The notes beneath the pieces are model-generated. The model was given only the letters and a program-made list of their open reading frames with translations, made no database searches and was not told where the DNA came from. From Collinsella aerofaciens (lineage in GTDB: Bacteria; Actinomycetota; Coriobacteriia; Coriobacteriales; Coriobacteriaceae): DNA of 64,000 bases. Made by a program: the position numbers and the translations under genes. Location: assembly GCF_028206995.1 (NCBI RefSeq), contig NZ_JAQLFL010000010.1:1-64000 (forward strand), written 5' to 3'. Shown here in pieces: positions 44,458 through 53,852 of this stretch. The first letter of the stretch is position 1. Each line of letters starts with the position of its first letter.

Positions 44458-46369
44458 GGCAACGACCGCCGAGCGCGCGCTCAACCGCAAGGGCGGCACC
44501 ATGTCGCGCCTCATCAAGACGCTCTTTGGCTTCTACCCCGTGCTTTTGCCCCTCGTCGTTGTCGGCGTGGTGCTCTGCGCCATCATCAACTCCATCGGCG
44601 CGACCTTCCTTCAGAGCGCTCTGCAGATTATTAGCGAATCGTGGCAGTCGGGCGATTGGGAAGCCGCACAGCCCAAGATCGCACAGCTCGTGACCACCCT
44701 CGCCTGCATCTACGGCGTCGGCATCCTGTCTTCGCTCTTCTGGAACCGCGCCATGGCCATCGTCACGCAGGGCTCGCTCGAGAAGCTGCGCGAGAAGATG
44801 TTCAACCGCATGCAGGACCTGCCGATTCGCTACTTCGACACGCACCAGCGCGGCGACATCATGAGCCACTACACCAACGACATCGACACGCTGCGCCAGA
44901 TGATCAGCCAGTCGCTGCCCAACCTGCTCATGACGACCATCGTCATCGTCACGGTATTCTTTATCATGCTGTACTACAGCGTGTGGATGTGCCTGGTCAT
45001 TGTGGCCGGCGTCGTCTTTATGACCTTTATGACCAAGCTGCTCGGCTCCAACTCCGCGCGTTTCTTTATTGCGCAGCAGTCCGAGCTCGGCGTGGTCGAG
45101 GGCCATATCGAGGAAGTCATGAACGGCCAGAAGGTCGTCAAGGCATTCTGCCACGAGTCTGCCGCCGAGGCCGATTTTGACGAGCGCAACGAAAAGCTCT
45201 TCGAGGTCTCGCAGAAGGCCAACATGTACGCCAACATCCTCATGCCTATCCTTATGAACCTGGGCAACCTGCTCTACGTGTTGGTGGCCCTTGCCGGCGG
45301 CATTTTCCTGGCGCTGGGCGTGCCCAACCTGAGCATCTCGGGCATGACGCTGTCCATCGCCGTCGTGGTGCCGTTCCTCAACATGACCAAGCAGTTCTGC
45401 GGACAGATCGGTCAGATCTCGCAGCAGATCAACGCCGTGGTCATGGGCCTCGCCGGCGCCGACCGCATCTTTGAACTCATCGACGAGGAGCCCGAGGCCG
45501 ACGAAGGCTACGTGACGCTCGTCAACGCGCAGGTGAACCCCGATACCTGGCAGCTCGAGGAGGCCGACCACCACACCGGCATGTGGGCATGGAAGCATCC
45601 GCACCGCGCAACCGGCGAGATCGAGTACGTACCGCTGCGCGGCGACCTGGTCATGGACAACGTCGACTTTGGCTACACGCCCGACCACGAGGTGCTGCAC
45701 GGCGTGTCCGTGTTTGCCAAGCCGGGCCAGAAGGTCGCGTTTGTCGGCGCCACCGGTGCGGGCAAGACGACCATCACCAACCTCATCAACCGCTTCTATG
45801 ACATCGCCGACGGCAAGATTCGCTACGACGGCATCAACGTCAACAAGATCCGCAAGGCCGATCTGCGCCGCTCGCTGGGCGTGGTACTGCAGGACGTGAA
45901 CCTGTTCACCGGCACCGTGATGGACAACATCCGCTACGGCAACCTAGACGCCACCGACGAGGAGTGCATCGCGGCGGCAAAGCTCGCCGGCGCGGACGAC
46001 TTTATCACCCGCCTGCCCGACGGCTACGACACGATGCTCACCGGCAACGGCGCACAGCTGTCGCAGGGCCAGCGCCAGCTGATTTCGATCGCACGTGCTG
46101 CCGTCGCCGATCCGCCGGCAATGATTCTGGACGAGGCCACGAGCTCCATCGACACCCGCACCGAGGCCATCGTGCAGGCAGGCATGGATAAGCTCATGGA
46201 GGGCCGCACGACGTTTGTCATCGCGCACCGTCTCTCCACCGTGCGCAACTCCGACGCGATCATCTGCCTGGACCACGGCCGCATTATCGAGCGCGGCAAC
46301 CACGACGAGCTGATAGCCAAGCGCGGGTATTACTACCAGCTCTACACCGGAGCGTTTGAGCTGGAGTAG
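44450..46369 (+). CDS. ABC exporter half-transporter 2 (catalytic)
   Basis: A 639-residue partner of the preceding protein, with six membrane helices and a C-terminal ATPase. Walker A GATGAGKTT, signature LSQGQRQLI and Walker B MILDEATSSIDT with the catalytic Glu; switch His in VIAHRLS. About 50 additional residues (VTLVNAQVNPDTWQLEEADH...) lie between the membrane and ATPase domains. The pair probably exports a drug or lipid-like compound. A two-tier hairpin and a terminator follow. Confidence 0.93.
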   Translation: MSKATTAERALNRKGGTMSRLIKTLFGFYPVLLPLVVVGVVLCAIINSIGATFLQSALQIISESWQSGDWEAAQPKIAQLVTTLACIYGVGILSSLFWNRAMAIVTQGSLEKLREKMFNRMQDLPIRYFDTHQRGDIMSHYTNDIDTLRQMISQSLPNLLMTTIVIVTVFFIMLYYSVWMCLVIVAGVVFMTFMTKLLGSNSARFFIAQQSELGVVEGHIEEVMNGQKVVKAFCHESAAEADFDERNEKLFEVSQKANMYANILMPILMNLGNLLYVLVALAGGIFLALGVPNLSISGMTLSIAVVVPFLNMTKQFCGQIGQISQQINAVVMGLAGADRIFELIDEEPEADEGYVTLVNAQVNPDTWQLEEADHHTGMWAWKHPHRATGEIEYVPLRGDLVMDNVDFGYTPDHEVLHGVSVFAKPGQKVAFVGATGAGKTTITNLINRFYDIADGKIRYDGINVNKIRKADLRRSLGVVLQDVNLFTGTVMDNIRYGNLDATDEECIAAAKLAGADDFITRLPDGYDTMLTGNGAQLSQGQRQLISIARAAVADPPAMILDEATSSIDTRTEAIVQAGMDKLMEGRTTFVIAHRLSTVRNSDAIICLDHGRIIERGNHDELIAKRGYYYQLYTGAFELE

Positions 46370-46388
46370 TTCGGCCCGCCGAGACGGC

Positions 46389-46453
46389 CGATTTGCCGCT
46401 CATTCGTCGGGCATGACCCTAAGGTCAATGCCCTCCTCTTTCGGGGCAAATCG
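46389..46453 (+). repeat. Two-tier hairpin related to the multi-hairpin element
   Basis: Outer arms CGATTTGCC (46389-46397) and GGCAAATCG (46445-46453) enclose an inner hairpin GGGCATGACC-CTAA-GGTC-A-ATGCCC (46409-46433). The GACC/GGTC stem, tetraloop position and the bulged A are identical to the inner hairpin of the 147-bp copies, and the orientation relative to the upstream gene is the same. It lies 20 bases past the exporter stop. The remaining sequence is not similar. Confidence 0.6.
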
Positions 46454-46493
46454 ACTCATCTCAGCGACCCAAACACAATGCGCCGCAACGAAT

Positions 46494-46529
46494 AAAGCCT
46501 CCGCAGCCACACGGGCTGCGGAGGCTTTT
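46494..46529. terminator. Bidirectional terminator
   Basis: AAAGCCTCCGCAGCC and GGCTGCGGAGGCTTTT form a 15-bp stem with a short loop, with T-run and A-run on the two sides. It separates the convergent ABC exporter and diguanylate cyclase genes. Confidence 0.88.
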
Positions 46530-46549
46530 CCATACCCTCTATTACAGGC

Positions 46550-47641
46550 TTACCGCTCCTCGCGTTGCGGCCCAGCTGCCTCGGCTGTCTTTACGCGGTT
46601 CTTGTCGATGTACATGTTTTTGTCGGCTTGGGAAAAGAGCTCGCGCATCGTGGGCGGTTCATCATAATCACTAGAAAGCGCATAGCCCACCGCGTAGCTG
46701 ATAGGCATGTCGGGGTGAGCCTCGGAATACTCGCTCACGTTCGCACGAATCCGAGCGAGACAGGATTCCACGGCAGCTCGATCGGCATCCCACAGCACCG
46801 CGATAAACTCATCGCCGCCGTCGCGGCCCACAAAGCAGGTCTCGGACGCCACGCACCCCAGCTGCTGGGCAAAAGAACGGATGTACTCGTCACCCTTCTC
46901 GTGGCCAAAGCTGTTATTGACCGTATGCAGATTGTTAAGATCGAAAACACACAGCGCAACAGGCGCTTCGGCGGAAACGGGATGCCCCTGCCCCAAGATT
47001 TCCTCGCACTTGTTCTTGTTGGGCAGTCCCGTGGCTTCATCGAGATAGACTTTGTTCTGCAGCTCGCGATTGAGCGCGGCAGTGCGCACCGCGCGAGCAA
47101 GTTCGACCGCAAAGGTCGCCACCAGGCCCACGATGTCGATAATCACCAAACCCTCAAGGCGATTGAGCGCCGTGGCCTTCTCCTGGGAGTAGTCCTCCGC
47201 AAGCCTCGTGGCATCGTCACAAATGCCAAAGAACTCCTCGCTCATGGCGATGATGTCGGTGTTCTCGTAGCCGACTTCGCGCACACGGGCAATCTCGGTG
47301 CGAAGCTTGTCAAAATAGCTCGCGAGCTCGGTCATCTTTGCCTGATACTCATCGTCATCGAGACGGACGAGATTGAGGTCGTCGCTTCCGTAGCGCAAAC
47401 CACTAATGTATGAATCAACGGCCTTGAGCAGGTCGTCTTGTGGCTGGCCTGCATCCTCGAGCTTAACGATTCGCTGCGTGGTGCCGCGCACCAGACCGGC
47501 GTAGTTGACCACGCGCGCCGTGCCCTGGATGTCGGAGACGAGCAACATGACATTGATGAAGAAAAAGATAAGAACTGCCGTGAGCGCCATCATCAGAAGG
47601 CGCACCGCCTGGCTGGCCTTCTTGGCGACAGAAGCATTCAC
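46550..47641 (-). CDS. Membrane-bound diguanylate cyclase (GGDEF)
   Basis: A 363-residue protein with a membrane helix at about 14-36, an extracytoplasmic four-helix-type sensor region (TTQRIVKLEDAGQPQDD...), a second helix near 165-185 and a C-terminal GGDEF domain with an intact GGDEF (275-279). The inhibitory RxxD site upstream of the motif is absent. It likely makes c-di-GMP. It lies next to a pilus locus, so a link to surface attachment is possible but unproven. Confidence 0.9.
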   Translation of the reverse strand: MNASVAKKASQAVRLLMMALTAVLIFFFINVMLLVSDIQGTARVVNYAGLVRGTTQRIVKLEDAGQPQDDLLKAVDSYISGLRYGSDDLNLVRLDDDEYQAKMTELASYFDKLRTEIARVREVGYENTDIIAMSEEFFGICDDATRLAEDYSQEKATALNRLEGLVIIDIVGLVATFAVELARAVRTAALNRELQNKVYLDEATGLPNKNKCEEILGQGHPVSAEAPVALCVFDLNNLHTVNNSFGHEKGDEYIRSFAQQLGCVASETCFVGRDGGDEFIAVLWDADRAAVESCLARIRANVSEYSEAHPDMPISYAVGYALSSDYDEPPTMRELFSQADKNMYIDKNRVKTAEAAGPQREER

Positions 47642-47783
47642 AAGCTCACTCCTCCAAACGGTAAAAGCTCAGATAGCGCGCAGTGTGCCGAAATTCACGC
47701 GCGGACAACTCTACCATGATGGACCGAGAGCCTCAAACTTGATGCAGCCTATGGGGCGCAGCTTAATCGGAATATTCAATGAG

Positions 47784-48518
47784 CTACAAGACCTCTGCTA
47801 TAAGTGCTCGGCGCCCGTTTGTTTTATCACTGCAGGTAGAAAGAGCGATGATGCGCGAATCAGGGCCAACGTCATCCATGTCCGCATGCACCGCCGTCTG
47901 CGAGATATGCGTGAGCAGCGTCTGCATCGAGGCCTGGTCCAGGTTTCCCGGCCCAAAGATAATGTCATCACTCGCAGCAAACGAACACACGGCAACGATG
48001 CGCAGCCGGAACGCCCCATCCTTTGTGTAGAGCGTGCCCGTGCGGTGCAGGTCAAAGAAGCCCCTGTCTAGAAACCGATCGACATCGCCAAACATCGCAC
48101 CGTTATCCATGTGGTGCGCATAGAGCAGATTGTAGGGATCGGTCATCGCGCGGCTGTTGCGCGTATCCAAAAACACCGCTCCCGAAACCGCGGACTCCCC
48201 CAACACGTTTTTGTTGAGGTATTCCTGGTTATCTTTTCCCTGAACGAAGGGATAATCGATGTTGGTGCCATCGATGGTGACCCATCCGACAACGTCGGGA
48301 TTTTTGGCCATCAGATCCTGCAGGCGTGCGCAATCGTTGGTCCCGGTGGGTTTGTAGTGCAGCAGCTCATCGCTGATGAACCCGCCGTTCATAACGTTGT
48401 TTGTATCCCACAGCGAATAGCCCCCGTACAGCAGCATGAGCAGCACGAGAAAGCCGGCAAACCACGTAAGCACGCGGTCGCCGGCTCTCGCCAGCCGAGC
48501 TATGCGTTTAAGCTCCAT
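47784..48518 (-). CDS. Class B sortase (pilus polymerase)
   Basis: A 244-residue transpeptidase with an N-terminal signal anchor (18-36) and a sortase B fold. Catalytic residues are His in LLYAHHMDNG (135/136), Cys229 in LSTCSD and Arg in NGRRAL. Class B sortases also polymerise the T-antigen pili of streptococcal FCT regions. It is the last gene of the pilus operon, 20 bases after the pilin gene. Confidence 0.9.
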   Translation of the reverse strand: MELKRIARLARAGDRVLTWFAGFLVLLMLLYGGYSLWDTNNVMNGGFISDELLHYKPTGTNDCARLQDLMAKNPDVVGWVTIDGTNIDYPFVQGKDNQEYLNKNVLGESAVSGAVFLDTRNSRAMTDPYNLLYAHHMDNGAMFGDVDRFLDRGFFDLHRTGTLYTKDGAFRLRIVAVCSFAASDDIIFGPGNLDQASMQTLLTHISQTAVHADMDDVGPDSRIIALSTCSDKTNGRRALIAEVL

Positions 48519-48538
48519 CGGCTGTAATCCTCGCTGTT

Positions 48539-49642
48539 TTAACGACGATTACGACGAGGACGGAAGAAGACCACGCCCATCACGGCAGCAAACGCGACGA
48601 TTGCCGCATAGGGAACGACCGTCCGAATAACATCGGTCGGAACGGTAACATCCTTGGTGTTGGTAAAGATCACCGTGGTGTCGTAAGCACCGATAGCTTC
48701 CTCGACAATAGAGCTACCTTCTGTCGAATTGGTGCCATCACCAATCTTGTACGACGTCTTATAACCGTCGCCATGATAATCCGCCTCAGTTACGGCGAAT
48801 TTATCCTCCGATGAGAGACCGTAAACGATGACGGATTCCCCATGCTTAAGGCTTACGGTAACCGCAGTTCCCGACGTAGCTGGAGTTTGGCTCATGGTGG
48901 TGGCACCGTTTTTCACAGTGGCGTACTCATAGCTCTCCCCGTCAGCGCCTTTAATCGTGAAGGTAAAATTAAAGTCCTTATTCTTGTCACCTTGGTTGCC
49001 CTTGACGACCTTTGTGATGGTCAGCTTATGGGTGACATATTTGTTCAAAAAACCTGCGGTCTTCTCGCCCGAGCCTGCTTCTGTTCTAAGAATACAGCCC
49101 TTAACAACATAGCCCGAACCGCCATTCTCTTCGTTTTCTACGTAAACATCCAGGAAGAGCTCCTTGTATGTAACGTTGAGACCGTCCAGCCCTGACGGCG
49201 TCTGCGTAATTTTATATCGATAGATACCCGGAGCCTTGAACAGAGAGGTTTTAATTTCGGCACTCAGTTTGGCGGTTATTGTCTTAGTTTTCTCACCGGT
49301 ATTCTCTGTGCTTGTAAGGCCTTTGTTGGAAAAATTAACGGAAGTCGGCGAAAGCGTGACGGCGTCTGTCACTCCAGCATAAACGGGCATACCGCTCGTG
49401 CTCGTAAGCTCACTCTCCTCATCCGCCGGCGCAATCGAATAGTTAAACGTCGCATTAGGCACCACGGCATTCTCATTCATGGTAAGCGTCGAGGTGATCG
49501 TAACCTTGTTGTCTTTTACCGGCAGATGCGGTTGAGCGGCACTGTCCTCCGCCCACGCGGGCGCGACAACTCCCACCAAAGCCAGCAGCATCGTGGCAGC
49601 CACAACTGCAAATGCTGTCAGTCGTCTCTTTCCAGTTTTCAT
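48539..49642 (-). CDS. FctA-like major pilin
   Basis: A 367-residue surface protein. Signal peptide 1-31 (cut after AWA), then two Spy0128-type domains, the second with TKVVKGNQGDKNKDF, a Glu in FAVTEADY and an Asn in VIFTNTKD, the triad expected for an intramolecular Lys-Asn isopeptide bond. The C-terminal sorting signal is VPTDVIRT, followed by a membrane helix and RPRRNRR. It is probably the shaft subunit. Lower GC than the chromosome average. The start at 49642 gives a proper signal peptide (MKTGKRRLTAFAVVAAT). Confidence 0.87.
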   Translation of the reverse strand: MKTGKRRLTAFAVVAATMLLALVGVVAPAWAEDSAAQPHLPVKDNKVTITSTLTMNENAVVPNATFNYSIAPADEESELTSTSGMPVYAGVTDAVTLSPTSVNFSNKGLTSTENTGEKTKTITAKLSAEIKTSLFKAPGIYRYKITQTPSGLDGLNVTYKELFLDVYVENEENGGSGYVVKGCILRTEAGSGEKTAGFLNKYVTHKLTITKVVKGNQGDKNKDFNFTFTIKGADGESYEYATVKNGATTMSQTPATSGTAVTVSLKHGESVIVYGLSSEDKFAVTEADYHGDGYKTSYKIGDGTNSTEGSSIVEEAIGAYDTTVIFTNTKDVTVPTDVIRTVVPYAAIVAFAAVMGVVFFRPRRNRR

Positions 49643-49693
49643 GTTGTATCCTTCCTCTCGGGCATATGCCCTTAATAAAACCAATCTCCGTGC

Positions 49694-50326
49694 CTACAGG
49701 TTCGACCTGCGCAGCACGCTGATCACGTTGCCCTTGATCTGCGAGCGGGCAATCGGCCCGTACAGGCGGCTGTCGTGGCCGCCCTCACGCAAATCTGCCA
49801 GTACAAAGAACTCATCCGTTCCCAGGCGCACGGGATAGTCCACAGCAGACTCATAGCGCGGCGTCGGCGTGGTGATGTCGCTTTCCACAACAACAGCCCC
49901 GTTAACCATGAGCTCGCCTTCCTCGGTAATCGTGACCTCATCACCGGGACGGGCAACCACGCGGCCTAGGCGCTCTGCGCCATCCGCGGTGTATACCACC
50001 ACGTCACCCTCGTTGAAGCTCTGGCTGAACCTCCAGTAGAGCATGACGTCACCCGAACAGATACGCGGGGCCATCTCGCCAGTCGTGACTGCACCCACGC
50101 CCAAGACCACGCCAAAGAGCAGCCAGAGCGTCACGACAAAAAATGCCAAGCGCGCCAGAAAACCCACGATATCGCGCCGGTCGTCCGCTTCTCCCAGATC
50201 TGGCGCCGCATGGGCGCCCAACCTCACGTTCGACGCGGCCGAATACCGCGAGCCCCGGGGTCTTCCCTGCGGGGCCGCTCGTGCGGCTGGCCCATCACCA
50301 GCATTGCTGGCGCCATGTCTTCTCAT
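49694..50326 (-). CDS. SipA-like signal peptidase homolog lacking catalytic residues
   Basis: A 210-residue S26-fold protein with a cytoplasmic polar N-terminus (1-55), one membrane helix and the signal-peptidase core. In place of the catalytic Ser (normally in GxSMxP) it has Glu84 in TGEMAP, and in place of the general-base Lys (normally KRxxGxPGD) it has Gly121 in LGRVVARPGD. The streptococcal pilus factor SipA likewise has lost both residues, the Lys position also being Gly, and is needed for pilus assembly. The start overlaps the adhesin stop (ATGA). Confidence 0.85.
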   Translation of the reverse strand: MRRHGASNAGDGPAARAAPQGRPRGSRYSAASNVRLGAHAAPDLGEADDRRDIVGFLARLAFFVVTLWLLFGVVLGVGAVTTGEMAPRICSGDVMLYWRFSQSFNEGDVVVYTADGAERLGRVVARPGDEVTITEEGELMVNGAVVVESDITTPTPRYESAVDYPVRLGTDEFFVLADLREGGHDSRLYGPIARSQIKGNVISVLRRSNL

Positions 50327-53300
50327 AGGCGCCCGCCCCTCTTGGAGCCGCGGCGTAAACGCAGCGCAACCATGCCCGTAGCCAACAGCACGCCGGCGGC
50401 CAAAATCGCCAGGGCATAGATGGGGTTGCGCGTAATACCCGTAGGCACCGCGACCTGTCGGGAATTGGTGGCCTTAGCTTCAACGGCAACGGTCACACGC
50501 GGACCGTTGAGCGTGCCGCTCGCACCCGTAAGCTCGGCGTGGTACCCCAACGACGAATAATCGTCTTCGCTCACGGTATAGACCGCGTTGTAATCCAGCG
50601 CCTTAATCGAAACGGTCAGGCCGTCCTTAACGGCAAACGGCACGGTCGCCTTGCCCTGGCCATCGGCCGTAAAGGCCGTCTTGTTTTCCACGGTCTCGGC
50701 CCGATCATTCGGTCGCGCCACGAGCGCATGGCTGCCTTGGGCAGACGCATCCGAATACTCGATGGCGTAGGTCTGACCAGCCTTGAGGCCCGTAAAGGTC
50801 GCCGTCATCTTAAAGTAGGCACGCTTGTCGCCCATATTGCCCGTAACGCTCTTGGAAACCTTGAGTGTGTAGGTGCGCGGGGTGAATCGTGCGTATACGC
50901 ATCCCGTATGGCGGTCCTTCACGTTGTACGTATAGGTGGGTGAAGACGACAGCAGCTCCGGGGCGTCCGGATTCGATAGGTCGTACCAACCCTCAAAGTG
51001 ATAGCCCTCCTTGGGAGCGGCCACCGCCTCCACAAACGTGCCGTCATCCACAAAGTAGGCAACGCCCGATTTTTTGTACGCGTCCTCGTCCTTGCCCGAG
51101 CCATCCCCGGCATCGATGGAGCCCTTTGCCCCCTTAAGCTTGGAGCTGACCGTGCCGCCCGTCGTTACGTTGCTCCACGTGCCATCGGCATTTTTAAGCT
51201 GGGCAACAAAGGCCTGACGATACTTCCATTGCGCCACGAACGTCGCGCCCTGGCTCTCGGGAATGTTTTCGACGGTTACCGCATCGCCCACAGCACCGGT
51301 ATCCGGATTGACCTTCTTGCCCTTAATGGTAAGAGTGCCGGAATCCGTGGTGCCCTCGGGAGCTGTATGGGTCACCGTGTGTTTGGCATCGAAGCGAACG
51401 GCTTTTTCCCGAGCCCGCGTACTCCCAGCCCATAAACTTCCAGTCGTCGTTTTGTCCAACGGCAGCATGGGAGGTATAGCTCGCTCCAGCGCCAGAAAGC
51501 TGTACGAAATCGCCCGTGGACTCATTGTACGGATCGTAGTGATACGCTTTGCCGCCGTTCACATCGTATTGAACGCCTGCCTTGGAAAACACGAGGTGCA
51601 CTTTGTAGTGCTTTGTGACCTTGTCGGCCTCAAAGCGATAGGTACCATCTTCCAATCTGGTCCAATGTGCGTCGTCGTCTGCGGAATAGAACTCGCCGTT
51701 GACAAAAGCACCGATAAAGACTGCCCCGTCATCGCGTTTGGCATCGACCATAAAGTAGGAGTTCTTCTCCTGTTTACCTACGTAGTTTTTGGCATAGGTA
51801 AAGTCCGCCGTCTTGGTATTGGCGTTATAAAAATACGTTCCGCTTCCGTTGGGCGTCGTGTATGTCTCGATGCGATAGAACTCCCTAAACGAGATATTGT
51901 CGAGGAAGTTGCCGGTCGAATTGCTCCCGTTGGCCGTGTTGTAGGCCACAAAAGCAAAGACGCTCTGGTTTTGGCCATCCGGAATGGTGTAGGTATAGTC
52001 GTAGTCAACCTTTTTGCTCTGCTCGAGCGCGTTGGAACCGTAGGAAGCCCACGCGTCGTTTTCGGACGCCATGATCCATACGCACCATTTTTCGGTATGC
52101 TCCGCATCGGCCGTCCATGAGAACGCGCTTCCGCTGGACGCATTGGCAAATCCGCCCACTTTGTCAAACTTGGTTGAATACAGGATGATCTTTTTGCTGC
52201 AGCCCGATTGGGAAAAATTGACCACATCCAAGCCGACATAGTTGTCGACGCTCATTTGAATCCATTGAACAATTTGCTGGTACTGATCGAGTGCCTTTTG
52301 ATTGTCCTTGTACGGCTCGTTTTCTTGTCGCGGACCGATGATAAGGGCCATGGCGTCTCGACCCGAGCGGCCGCGGTGGTCGAGCCCCCACTCGTACTGT
52401 TTTCCCGGCTCGGTCGTCACATATTGGTAGAGCGAACTCGCCTCGTGTGCGTTGAGCTCGGCTGCATAGTCACCATCGGAGGGCGTAAACGTAACAGAAT
52501 GCCCAACTGGGTCGATATAGTAGTCGTTCTTGGCAACGATCTCGATACGATGGTCCGTCTCGGTCGTACGCCAATGGGGCGAGCACAACGTAAACTTGCT
52601 GGGCCTCTGGTTCCCTAGATGTATATCCTCTTCAAAGCTGCCGTTAGCAATGTTCGTATTCTCGTTCTTAAGATTCGAGGTCGAGAACGCATAGTTTGTG
52701 AGCGTTGTCATGGTCTCGGACGAATTTTCCCAATACACCTTGGCAAAGTCGCTATAGATGTCGCGTGTGCCCTGCTTTTCCACGTGAACGTCGTTGACCA
52801 GATTACCAAACCACTCCCGGTATTGTTCGTTCTCCCCCGTAAGATTTGAATCGTAGCAAGTCAGCGCAAGCATCGTTTTGTCGGACGCTGCGGTATAGTC
52901 AGCCTGATAGGCAAACTCATCGTCTTCCTCGGGAAGATCTCGATAATAATGCGTGCTGTTGGTGCCAAAGGAGAACCAACCCTGTCCGTTAGAGCTTACG
53001 AGCCACACAGAAAGCGCGATGCGACCGTCGCTCTGTTCAAACGAAAAGTGGGATCCATCAGCACTGTTACCAGCAAATCCGCCGTTTGCAGCAAAGGGAT
53101 CGCTGTAAACGGTGTACTGCTCAACGGTATTTCCCTGGGGCATCTTGACCTGCGCCTTAAGCCAAGCCCGCAGCTGCATAAGCTGGTCTTGGCCTGCGCT
53201 GTTAATCGACAGATTCTCCTGTTGAGGACCCATCGTGAGCATCAGCACGTCGTGGTCGGTTGCGGCGCGATGGTTTAGGCCCCACTCGTACGTGGCGCCG

Positions 53301-53626
53301 CTCTGGGTGGAAAAGGTGGTGTAGGTTGATCCAGGTTCAAAATAAAGATTGGTGCCCTGTGGCCTAAAATTCCACGCAAGCGCAAAGTGATTGCCGTTAG
53401 CTTGTTTGGTGTTCGTTTGGGGCTTGAGGAGCTGCGTGGAAAGCTCGAGCTTCATCGTCTCGCCGATTCTCTCATTCGGAGAGGTCGTCGACCAGCCAGT
53501 AGCTTGGTTAAGAAAGTTTGGGTTTGTTATAAGGTTGCCATCGTCACCGTACGCGCGCGAGGGCAACCCCCCGGCCATAACGAACACGCATAAGGCCGCT
53601 GCCAACATCATAAAGGTGCGGCGCAT
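50323..53626 (-). pseudogene. Pilus tip/ancillary adhesin, frameshifted at an A5 run
   Basis: A large surface protein of about 1,100 residues if repaired. Signal peptide MRRTFMMLAAALCVFVMAG, then two copies of a roughly 250-residue module (each with YEWGLNHR/YEWGLDHRG, GPQQEN/GPRQEN and a W-rich strand), an InlB-like KEGYHFEGWYD repeat, a Spy0128-like KSVTGNMGDKRAYF domain and the sorting signal VPTGI plus membrane helix. The frame breaks at 51403-51407: with four A instead of five the protein continues GSGKAVRFDAKHTV. It may be a mutation, phase variation or a base-call error. First gene of the pilus operon. Confidence 0.82.
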
Positions 53627-53852
53627 CGACGCAATATGACCGAAAGGACCCTGCACGGGCGCATCCCCCCCAGCCGCAGCCCGAGCTTTCGCGCAAGCTG
53701 CACAAGTAGTTCGTTTAAGCTTTTTGATTCTACAACCAGCCCAGGGCAAAAGCAAAATCATGCGTGACCGATTTGCAGTCATTTTTCGCATCATTTTTCG
53801 CATTGTGCTGGTAGTGCGGCGAAAGTAGCTAAAAAGCCCCGTCCTAAATTAG

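Noticed and set aside
44450..46369. LSQGQ signature in the second exporter as a defect
   Set aside because: Gln in place of the second Gly is common in active exporter ATPases, and the catalytic Glu and switch His are present.
51403..51407. Programmed -1 ribosomal frameshift in the adhesin
   Set aside because: The downstream frame needs a +1 move from the upstream frame, and no X-XXY-YYZ heptamer or downstream pseudoknot is evident.
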